This document shows, in pieces, positions 16,032-21,296 of a stretch of 64,000 nucleotides of DNA. This DNA comes from Undibacterium hunanense (GTDB lineage: Bacteria > Pseudomonadota > Gammaproteobacteria > Burkholderiales > Burkholderiaceae_D). A program made the translations under genes and the position numbers. Numbering within the stretch: position 1 is the first letter of the stretch; every line of letters starts with the position of its first letter. The notes beneath the pieces are model-generated. The model searched no databases, was not told the DNA's origin, and saw only the letters and a program-made list of their open reading frames with translations. The DNA is taken from positions 266,659 through 330,658 of the forward strand of contig NZ_JACOGF010000002.1 in assembly GCF_014284335.1 (NCBI RefSeq). Direction: 5' to 3'.

Positions 16032-17222
16032 TCAAGAACTCGGAGTTGATCCGAGCACACCAATAATTTTGGCGATCTGCCCATTCAACTGATCTTTCGC
16101 ACCTTTGATAGTGCAAAGCTTCCCAGTTTTGTACTCGTCTACTAGTGTTCGCCCATATCGCTGGAGCATCATCACGTCTGACGGAGTAACCTTCGATTTC
16201 ATAAAACCACCGGGGAAAGCTTTCTTGAAGTGCCAATGATTGTTTGTCACGAACGAAAGAAATTCCATGAGATATTCCTCAGTAAAAATAACATCAGGCT
16301 CCAGGTTGGCAAACTTTGAAAGCATCGATTCGTATTCTGCGGGCTCCTTAACTAGATGTTCATACACCCATGAGTAGTACTCATCTGCAGCTTGGTGGAT
16401 ACGGCCTCTATTCCGGTCTACCCGTACTCCAAAGTTCAGAGGTTCAATTCTGTCTTCCCACCAGCCTGAAAAAAGCGAAGGATAAAGGTCCAGTTCAAGT
16501 AGCGTATTTACATTGTTATGCTCAGCTCTCACTACGGTAAATTTCTTGTCGAACTGTAGCCCCTTATTACGGGCGAACGAAATACACACGTGATCCAGGA
16601 GAGACTCCGAGAAGCTTGATGTGACATTGTAAACATCAATGACTTCATGCACGTTTTTTTCATTGAATTTGAAATCCGCCTTGTAGAACCACCGCCTAGT
16701 TACCCCGAGACATTCGGCAAATGCACAATGTTCAAGGTCCATGAAGGCAAGACTCGAAAAAGTCAACAAATTATCAAAAATGTCTGCCGTATTTTTAAAC
16801 GCCAAGTCAGGCGCGTATGAAGCGGGTTCTCGATGATTGCCGTGACCCAACTTAAGTTTGTAGTCAGTATTGGAATAAACTCTGAAGAGCCCGGTAACAA
16901 GAGACTCCGCAGGAAATATCAATTTTTGGTGGGCGCTCACGTTCCGAAGGTACTTGAGCATCTCGTAGTCTTTCCGATGCACCTCCCTGAACTCAGTGAC
17001 GGAAGCATTGAGCCAACTTGGTGAGTTTTTTATCGAATTCTCGACAAAGAATAAAAGGCTACGTAGAAGATTGTTAAGGCTAAGTATGAAGTGTTTCGGT
17101 TGGTGATAGGCCGAATCCAACAAACGTTTATTCTCGTGAACGATCTCGATGTTTTGCACCACCTCCGGATGCTCTGCGTCCATTCGCTCAAAAAAAAGCG
17201 AGGACCGTGCCAAATCAAACAT
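16032..17222 (-). CDS. Island protein of unknown function, possible HEPN motif
   Basis: The 396-residue protein has no recognised full-length family. Around residues 88-96 it contains YLRNVSAHQ, an R-x4-H motif within a helical context, as in HEPN-fold ribonucleases. The rest is mostly helical with aromatic-rich patches. It has AAGGA seven bases upstream of the ATG. It is the last gene of a three-gene string in the AT-richer island between tRNA genes, which suggests horizontal transfer. A ribonuclease role would suit an island next to tRNA and RNA-repair genes, but a single short motif is weak evidence. Confidence 0.7.
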   Translation of the reverse strand: MFDLARSSLFFERMDAEHPEVVQNIEIVHENKRLLDSAYHQPKHFILSLNNLLRSLLFFVENSIKNSPSWLNASVTEFREVHRKDYEMLKYLRNVSAHQKLIFPAESLVTGLFRVYSNTDYKLKLGHGNHREPASYAPDLAFKNTADIFDNLLTFSSLAFMDLEHCAFAECLGVTRRWFYKADFKFNEKNVHEVIDVYNVTSSFSESLLDHVCISFARNKGLQFDKKFTVVRAEHNNVNTLLELDLYPSLFSGWWEDRIEPLNFGVRVDRNRGRIHQAADEYYSWVYEHLVKEPAEYESMLSKFANLEPDVIFTEEYLMEFLSFVTNNHWHFKKAFPGGFMKSKVTPSDVMMLQRYGRTLVDEYKTGKLCTIKGAKDQLNGQIAKIIGVLGSTPSS

Positions 17223-17248
17223 ATATATCCTTCGCTTTCAAATCGTTA

Positions 17249-17590
17249 CTACCGCAGTGGCTCTGCATCAAAGACTCGCAACTGAAGTGAAACCCATTTT
17301 CGAAACTCAATGGGAGAAATAGGGTTTTCAACTTGCACCATTTCAGGCCACACTCGAAGTGACATGATCTCCCACTCTTGAGCAATCTTTAATATTCTTG
17401 CGTCAACTATGTCAATTTTAACAGCTTCACTTAGCTTTATAGATGCACCACAAACGTGAGAAAAGTGAACCTCATCCGCAAGGTACGAGTGAGCCAAGTC
17501 GATAAGAGTTTTCAGTTCTGGCAGGCGGCGCGATTGAGAATATTTCATAGTTATTGACACGTTGTAAATTTTTTCGAAGTCGCTGCCCAT
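17249..17590 (-). CDS. Island hypothetical protein, 113 aa
   Basis: This soluble 113-residue protein of no recognised family lies 26 bp upstream of the 396-residue island gene on the same strand. Its composition (mixed alpha/beta, central HVCGASIKLSEAVKIDIVD) resembles small accessory or immunity proteins only in a general sense. No strong ribosome site precedes the ATG. Its base composition matches the island rather than the flanking chromosome. Confidence 0.6.
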   Translation of the reverse strand: MGSDFEKIYNVSITMKYSQSRRLPELKTLIDLAHSYLADEVHFSHVCGASIKLSEAVKIDIVDARILKIAQEWEIMSLRVWPEMVQVENPISPIEFRKWVSLQLRVFDAEPLR

Positions 17591-17623
17591 TTTTTTTGAA
17601 CGACCGCAGTTGGCCGGTTACTG

Positions 17624-17890
17624 TCAATCGCCAAGTTCGTGACCGCTAGTGTAAGACAGACCTCCAACAAGTCCAACTCCTAAGATCAAAAGCGATGCCA
17701 TACCTTTGCTGGGAGCAAATGCGATTATCTGAAATCCGAAATTGTTAGCATAGAGGTCTGGAGTCGGATTCGCTTGTAACTCATCCATCGTACTAGACAC
17801 ATCTACCCAACCGTAAATCAACACCACAGACAGCCATACAAAGAAAATGACAAGTAAAATCAATTTTCGCTGTATTTTAAAGTTACTCAC
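17624..17890 (-). CDS. Small two-helix membrane protein of the island
   Basis: The 88-residue product (GTG start proposed at 17890) has hydrophobic helices at about 10-27 (ILLVIFFVWLSVVLIYGW) and 62-80, with a periplasmic loop between. An ATG 57 bp upstream (17947) would extend it through the integrase remnant and seems artificial. I do not recognise the family. It is the first gene after the integrase remnant. Confidence 0.55.
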   Translation of the reverse strand: MSNFKIQRKLILLVIFFVWLSVVLIYGWVDVSSTMDELQANPTPDLYANNFGFQIIAFAPSKGMASLLILGVGLVGGLSYTSGHELGD

Positions 17891-18011
17891 TGTCGCTTTT
17901 GGAACCGCCAACGGCAATTCCCAGCCACAGCCCGCCGCCGTCGCCATACAGGCCGCTTAGTTCGAGGCTACAAACGGACAGAGCAGAGAGCTGATTGATC
18001 CGGGAGACCAT
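17883..18011 (-). pseudogene. Truncated tyrosine integrase (N-terminal remnant)
   Basis: From the ATG at 18011 the frame encodes VSRINQLSALSV then GLYGDGGGLWLGI and AVGGSKS, which closely follows the DUF4102 N-terminal arm domain of prophage/island integrases (pattern LsalaV...GlyaDGgGLyL.v...GaKsW). It stops after 42 residues with no catalytic domain, breaking off right after GSKS. The remnant starts about 140 bp from the 3' end of tRNA-Ser and reads away from it, the usual place for an integrase of a tRNA-targeted island. Confidence 0.75.
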
Positions 18012-18151
18012 GGATTTATCCACCTTTCTTCCCACCTTTGATAGCAGGATGGTAGTGTATTTTGCTGGACAGCTGCACACGTCGGATTTGCGATTTCTCC
18101 TAAGAGAAGGCGAAAAACAAACCCCATCGCAGGGGCTTGTCTTCGGGTACT

Positions 18152-18240
18152 TGGAGGAAGCGGTGAGATTCGAACTCACGGGTCCGTTATGGACCTCCTG
18201 TTTTCAAGACAGGTGCAATGAACCGCTCTGCCACGCTTCC
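18152..18240 (-). tRNA. tRNA-Ser (UGA)
   Basis: An 89-nt class II tRNA with acceptor GGAAGCG/CGCTTCC, anticodon loop CTTGAAA (anticodon TGA), a long variable arm (GGTCCATAACGGACC-like stem) and encoded CCA. It is the last of 14 tandem tRNA genes on this strand and the probable target of the adjacent island. Confidence 0.93.
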
Positions 18241-18245
18241 ATGAT

Positions 18246-18321
18246 TGGTGCCGGTTGCAGGATTTGAACCCACGACCCACTGATTACAAATCAGTTGCTC
18301 TACCAACTGAGCTAAACCGGC
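18246..18321 (-). tRNA. tRNA-Thr (UGU)
   Basis: Complete cloverleaf: acceptor GCCGGTT/AACCGGC, anticodon stem ACTGA/TCAGT with loop TTTGTAA (TGT), T-loop TTCAAAT, discriminator A, CCA encoded. Confidence 0.94.
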
Positions 18322-18327
18322 AAAAAC

Positions 18328-18402
18328 TGGCGCCCTATAGCGGAATCGAACCGCTGGCACTTCGCTGGACAGGCGAATACTCTACCATTGAGTTAATAGG
18401 GC
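18328..18402 (-). tRNA. tRNA-Asp-like (GUC), atypical
   Basis: Acceptor GCCCTAT/ATAGGGC, D-stem ACTC/GAGT, anticodon stem TTCGC/GCGAA with loop CTGTCCA, T-arm AGCGG/CCGCT, discriminator G and CCA. The anticodon reads GTC and G73 fits Asp identity. Position 37 is C, where a purine is nearly universal, and the sequence is unlike ordinary proteobacterial tRNA-Asp. Confidence 0.75.
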
Positions 18403-18408
18403 GAAAAT

Positions 18409-18496
18409 TGGCGGAAGATGTGCGATTCGAACGCACATGGGCCTGAGGAGCCCGCCGGGTTAGCAACCCGGTGCAATACCATTATGCGAATCTTCC
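18409..18496 (-). tRNA. tRNA-Ser (GCU)
   Basis: An 88-nt class II tRNA: acceptor GGAAGAT/ATCTTCC, anticodon stem CCGGG/CCCGG with loop TTGCTAA (GCT), long variable arm, T-loop TTCGAAT, discriminator G, CCA encoded. Confidence 0.93.
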
Positions 18497-18577
18497 TTTA
18501 TTAAAAAAATTATCGTGTATGTGCATTCCACATCCTGCTGGTGAGGTAGCAGTGATCTGTTGATCACACGATAAAAC

Positions 18578-18653
18578 TGGACCCGCCTGCAGGGATCGAA
18601 CCTGCGACCTCAACATTCGTATTGTTGCGCTCTTCCAGCTGAGCTAAGGCGAG
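18578..18653 (-). tRNA. tRNA-Arg (ACG)
   Basis: Acceptor CTCGCCT/AGGCGGG (one T-G pair), anticodon stem CAACA/TGTTG with loop ATACGAA (ACG, inosine-34 expected), T-loop TTCGATC, CCA encoded. The discriminator is T, unusual for Arg. The gap of about 80 bp to tRNA-Ser(GCU) is the largest between array members except the one upstream of tRNA-Lys/Asn. Confidence 0.88.
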
Positions 18654-18659
18654 AAATAG

Positions 18660-18735
18660 TGGCATCCCAGACAGGACTTGAACCTGTAACCTTCGGTTTT
18701 GGAGACCGCGACTCTTCCAATTGAGCTACTGAGAT
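18660..18735 (-). tRNA. tRNA-Trp (CCA)
   Basis: Acceptor ATCTCAG/CTGGGAT, anticodon stem GCGGT/ACCGA with loop CTCCAAA (CCA), T-loop TTCAAGT, discriminator G, CCA encoded. Confidence 0.92.
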
Positions 18736-18789
18736 AAATGGGACTGACGAAAAAATGCGTAAAGATTTTTTCGTCAGTTCTGTTGACGT

Positions 18790-18866
18790 TGGTACTTGCA
18801 GATGGAATTGAACCACCAGCCTCTGCCTTATCAAGGCAGCGCTCTGACCAATTGAGCTATACAAGT
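18790..18866 (-). tRNA. tRNA-Ile (GAU)
   Basis: Acceptor ACTTGTA/TGCAAGT, anticodon stem CTGCC/GGCAG with loop TTGATAA (GAT), T-loop TTCAATT, discriminator A, CCA encoded. It stands outside any rRNA operon, where tRNA-Ile(GAU) is normally found. Confidence 0.92.
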
Positions 18867-18875
18867 AAAAAATCA

Positions 18876-18950
18876 TGGTGTCCCTTGCTGGCTTTGAACC
18901 AGCGACCGACCGGTTATGAGCCGGTTGCTCTACCCCTGAGCTAAAGGAAC
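18876..18950 (-). tRNA. tRNA-Met (CAU)
   Basis: Acceptor GTTCCTT/AAGGGAC, anticodon stem ACCGG/CCGGT with loop CTCATAA (CAT), T-loop TTCAAAG, discriminator A, CCA encoded. It could be elongator Met or a lysidine-modified Ile2. It differs from the other CAU tRNA at 15423. Confidence 0.9.
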
Positions 18951-18968
18951 GCGTTAAAGTGGAAAGAA

Positions 18969-19044
18969 TGGCTCCTCGACCTGGATTCGAACCAGGGACA
19001 TGCGTATTAACAGTACGCCACTCTGCCTGCTGAGTTATCGAGGA
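18969..19044 (-). tRNA. tRNA-Asn (GUU)
   Basis: Acceptor TCCTCGA/TCGAGGA, anticodon stem GCGTA/TACGC with loop CTGTTAA (GTT), T-loop TTCGAAT, discriminator G, CCA encoded. Confidence 0.94.
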
Positions 19045-19111
19045 ATTGAAAATTGGGGGGCTTGTACAAAACACCGGTTAAAACGATTGCGCTTTAATCG
19101 AAATTCTGTGG

Positions 19112-19185
19112 TGGTCGAGATAGAGAGAATTGAACTCTCGCCGTTCGGTTAAAAGCCGAATGCTCTACCTTTGAGCTACATCCTG
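19112..19185 (-). tRNA. tRNA-Lys (UUU), weak acceptor stem
   Basis: Anticodon stem TTCGG/CCGAA with loop CTTTTAA (TTT), D-stem GCTC/GAGC, T-arm GAGAG/CTCTC, discriminator A, CCA encoded. The acceptor pairs CAGGATG with TATCTCG, giving an A-C mismatch at pair 2 and G-T pairs at 3 and 7. Confidence 0.85.
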
Positions 19186-19265
19186 CGTGATTTTATGGTT
19201 TGGCATCTTGCGATGCATGGTCTTTCGTTTCATGTGATGCTCCGGTAATTGCGTTGTTAAAAAAT

Positions 19266-19341
19266 TGGTGGAAGTGGTCGGAATCGAACCGACGACATTC
19301 TGCGTGCAAAGCAGGCGCTCTCCCAACTGAGCTACACCCCC
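19266..19341 (-). tRNA. tRNA-Ala (UGC)
   Basis: Acceptor GGGGGTG/CACTTCC (two G-T pairs), anticodon stem CCTGC/GCAGA with loop TTTGCAC (TGC), T-loop TTCGATT, discriminator A, CCA encoded. The G3-T70 pair that defines Ala identity is present. Confidence 0.93.
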
Positions 19342-19367
19342 GTATTGGTTTTTTGTTTCATAAATTA

Positions 19368-19444
19368 TGGTCGGAGTACGAGGATTTGAACCTCGGACCT
19401 TCTGCTCCCAAAGCAGTTGCGCTCCCGGGCTGCGCCATACTCCG
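19368..19444 (-). tRNA. tRNA-Pro (UGG)
   Basis: Acceptor CGGAGTA/TACTCCG, anticodon loop TTTGGGA (TGG) on stem ACTGC/GCAGA with an A-A mismatch at the outer pair, T-loop TTCAAAT, discriminator A, CCA encoded. Confidence 0.92.
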
Positions 19445-19473
19445 ATTGATTAACTTTTCTTGCTTAGTGATGC

Positions 19474-19549
19474 TGGTGCGTCCCCGTGGTAACGATCCAC
19501 GCTCCCCGATTTTTCAGACCGGTGCTTTCACCTGTTTAGCTTGAGACAC
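19474..19549 (-). tRNA. tRNA-Phe (GAA), atypical T-loop
   Basis: Acceptor GTGTCTC/GGGACGC, short D-stem GCT/AGC, anticodon stem CCGGT/ATCGG with loop CTGAAAA (GAA), T-stem CGTGG/CCACG with loop ATCGTTA, discriminator A, CCA encoded. The usual T54-A58 pair appears as A54-T58, and position 8 is A instead of T. All stems still form. Confidence 0.8.
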
Positions 19550-19554
19550 AATGA

Positions 19555-19629
19555 TGGAGTCCTTGAGTGGAATCGAACCGCCATTCGCTGATAGAAAGTC
19601 AGCTGTCCTGACCTTTAGACGACAAAGAC
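19555..19629 (-). tRNA. tRNA-Glu (UUC)
   Basis: Acceptor GTCTTTG/CAAGGAC, D-stem GTCT/GGAC, anticodon stem GCTGA/TCAGC with loop CTTTCTA (TTC), T-loop TTCGATT on a stem with one C-A mismatch, CCA encoded; discriminator T. It is the first gene of the array in the direction of transcription. Confidence 0.87.
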
Positions 19630-19742
19630 ATCATGAAAAAAACCTCGAAATCATTGATTGCAAAGTCACTTTCATGATGAAACGGGCAGAGGGATTTTTA
19701 CCCTTGTGAACGGTCAATGTTCGCACTACCCTGGTATCCACT

Positions 19743-19780
19743 CTCATTCCACAGGCATGTGAAGATGCCTGTGGAATGAG
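19743..19780. promoter_or_regulatory. Perfect 16-bp stem hairpin upstream of the tRNA array
   Basis: CTCATTCCACAGGCAT and its exact complement flank the 6-base loop GTGAAG. No T-run follows on either strand, so it is not a standard terminator. It lies 114-151 bp upstream of the tRNA-Glu 5' end. The surrounding interval 19630-19910 holds no convincing gene; the tRNA promoter should lie between the hairpin and 19629, but I cannot define it. Confidence 0.6.
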
Positions 19781-19885
19781 CTTGAATAATACTTCCCGAA
19801 TTGTTAAAGAATTTCCATGGGCCGGTGTTGTCCGGTCACGACCGCTTGCACGGGTTTGACTGCTGTGATCTGCGTTGTGCGGATC

Positions 19886-19940
19886 AAAAAAACCAAAAAC
19901 AAAAAACAAAAAAGCCCGGAGCTGTTGAAGGCATCCGGGC
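19886..19940 (-). terminator. Terminator of the 83-aa hypothetical gene
   Basis: GCCCGGA (19914-19920) pairs with TCCGGGC (19934-19940). On the minus strand the stem is followed by TTTTTTGTTTTTTG and further T-rich sequence. It stands about 30 bp after the stop of the small gene at 19970 and shields the tRNA array from read-through. Confidence 0.9.
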
Positions 19941-19969
19941 TTTTCAGCGCTGGGGTCGGGGGAGCGGGC

Positions 19970-20221
19970 TTAGCTTGCTCCGGTGACCTTAAGGGTTGCC
20001 CCTCGTATGCCTGTTTGTATGAACCATGTATCTTGCAGATTCATGGGGTTGACATCATTGAACATTTCACTATCGGCGTGTTCTGGTGATGTGAAGAATG
20101 GAATCGTATTGCGGGCAGCCTTCTTCGCCGCGGCTTTGCTGGCCTTGGCCGATGCCCGGGCTTGCGCATTGAAGCGCAGGCTTGGTATCAGTTGTTGGAG
20201 CAAAGTTGTTTTCACGATCAT
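19970..20221 (-). CDS. Small basic hypothetical protein, 83 aa
   Basis: The likely product starts MIVKTTLLQQLIPSLRFNAQ and has a basic Ala/Lys-rich stretch (ARASAKASKAAAKKAARN) followed by a hydrophilic C-terminal half. I do not recognise a family. The ATG at 20221 is chosen over upstream extensions because AGGA directly precedes it, though the spacing is short. The strong terminator after the stop and a divergent HTH gene 190 bp away support a real transcription unit. A secreted or precursor peptide role is possible but unsupported. Confidence 0.55.
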   Translation of the reverse strand: MIVKTTLLQQLIPSLRFNAQARASAKASKAAAKKAARNTIPFFTSPEHADSEMFNDVNPMNLQDTWFIQTGIRGATLKVTGAS

Positions 20222-20412
20222 TCCTAAAATAGTGTTTGTTAATGCGAGTGCTAGTGGGTATTGCTTAGTCGATGGATGTATCTTGCCACAGGTTTTTGAA
20301 TAAAACAAGCATGGCATGACGAAATTAATGAAATATTTGATGTGTTTTTGCGACAGGTGCAATATTTCTTCGTTTATTGCTATGATGCGCGCCTTCGAAG
20401 TGAGGTTCGGAC

Positions 20413-20718
20413 ATGCATACCATATCAACAGTTTTACCTGAAATAGCCCTTGGCCAACAACGTATCAGGGTCGTATTGCGACTACGCGAATTAATGGCGG
20501 AACACAAAATTCGTTCGGTCTCTGCGCTGCATCGCATACTGATCAGCAAGAAGGTCACCGTATCGCATTCACAGCTATTGCGCATCGTCGATAACAAGGC
20601 AGACCACTGGAAGGTGGAATTTCTGTCTGCCTTTATTGAGGTGTTTCAATGTAGTGAAAGCGAGCTGTTCAAGATTGAACGTTATGTGGAAACAGACGAG
20701 ATTGCTGCTGGCGCCTGA
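20413..20718 (+). CDS. HTH (XRE/Cro-type) transcriptional regulator
   Basis: The 101-residue protein is a short Cro/CI-like DNA-binding protein: helices RIRVVLRLRELMAEHKI, SVSALHRIL, then VSHSQLLRIVDNKA as a recognition-helix region, followed by LSAFIEVFQCSESELFKI, the typical fifth helix. There is no effector domain. GAGG seven bases before the ATG supports the start. It is divergent from the 83-aa gene, which it might control. Confidence 0.82.
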   Translation: MHTISTVLPEIALGQQRIRVVLRLRELMAEHKIRSVSALHRILISKKVTVSHSQLLRIVDNKADHWKVEFLSAFIEVFQCSESELFKIERYVETDEIAAGA

Positions 20719-20810
20719 ATACAGCAGGAAGCCTTGTGTGCTGTTATGCTGCTAAATAGGTTTGTTCAAGTATAGAACCTGGCATTGAGGTCAAACATTA
20801 ACGCTAGACA

Positions 20811-21116
20811 TTAACCCCAGACATCACACCAGCCTTCTTCCTTCACCAACTTGCCTGGGAAGATGCCGCATGCGCCCCAGCCGTTGCGTTTGTCTTCATA
20901 GAGCTGGCAGCTACCGCATTTTTGCGTGTTCTTGAATTCGGGAAAGCGCTTGATGTCGACCTTGGCAGCATTTTCCACATAGGCATGCTGCTTGGCTTCG
21001 ACTTCATCTTCTTTCAGGGGCACTTCGTTAGCTGCGCGGCCAGGCAGGGTGTACATGGCGAGACCTGCACCGAGCAGGCGTGCGACAAATATTCTGCGTT
21101 GTTGATTCGAGTTCAT
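20811..21116 (-). CDS. High-potential iron-sulfur protein (HiPIP)
   Basis: The 101-residue periplasmic electron carrier has a twin-arginine type signal (QQRRIFVARLLGAGLAMYTL) and the HiPIP [4Fe-4S] ligands C67-x2-C70, C83 and C97, in the order CGSC, GAC, GWC. Such proteins shuttle electrons at high potential, for example to terminal oxidases or photosynthetic centres. ATG 21116 has AAAGG at good spacing; a start at 21140 would add eight residues ahead of the Tat motif. The gene is monocistronic with a family B element just upstream. Confidence 0.93.
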   Translation of the reverse strand: MNSNQQRRIFVARLLGAGLAMYTLPGRAANEVPLKEDEVEAKQHAYVENAAKVDIKRFPEFKNTQKCGSCQLYEDKRNGWGACGIFPGKLVKEEGWCDVWG

Positions 21117-21168
21117 GGCTGAGCCTTTCATCAAAGACATCCTGTCCGTCAGTGTACTTCTGTTTATT

Positions 21169-21270
21169 AGGACTTACGCAAAACCGCCCCAGCTGCGTTG
21201 CAGCTCCTTGCCGTACTAAAGTACTGTCTGCGTCGCTGACGCCTTGCCGGGACAATTTTTCGTAAGTCCT
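21169..21270 (+). mobile_element. MITE-like interspersed element, family B, short copy
   Basis: This 102-bp copy has clean inverted termini, AGGACTTACG and CGTAAGTCCT. It shares GTACTAAAGTACTGTCTGC and CCTTGCCGGGACAATTTT with the two long copies but lacks their ~80-bp internal hairpin block. ATT flanks both ends, possibly a 3-bp target duplication. Confidence 0.88.
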
Positions 21271-21296
21271 ATTTATAGATCCAAATGCACGCCGGC

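Noticed and set aside
17624-17947. 107-aa version of the island membrane protein from ATG 17947
   Set aside because: The added 19 residues are the integrase remnant in another frame; GTG 17890 directly before the hydrophobic helix is more plausible.
18328-18402. tRNA-Gly(UCC) instead of Asp
   Set aside because: Only a 7-base loop with T at position 33 fits, which gives GTC; shifting the loop breaks the anticodon stem.
15423-19629. Part of an rRNA operon
   Set aside because: No 16S, 23S or 5S sequence is present and the tRNA set does not match the Ile-Ala spacer pattern.
19631-19909. 92-aa minus-strand frame upstream of the tRNA array
   Set aside because: It contains the perfect hairpin and reads into the tRNA leader; no ribosome site or conserved features.
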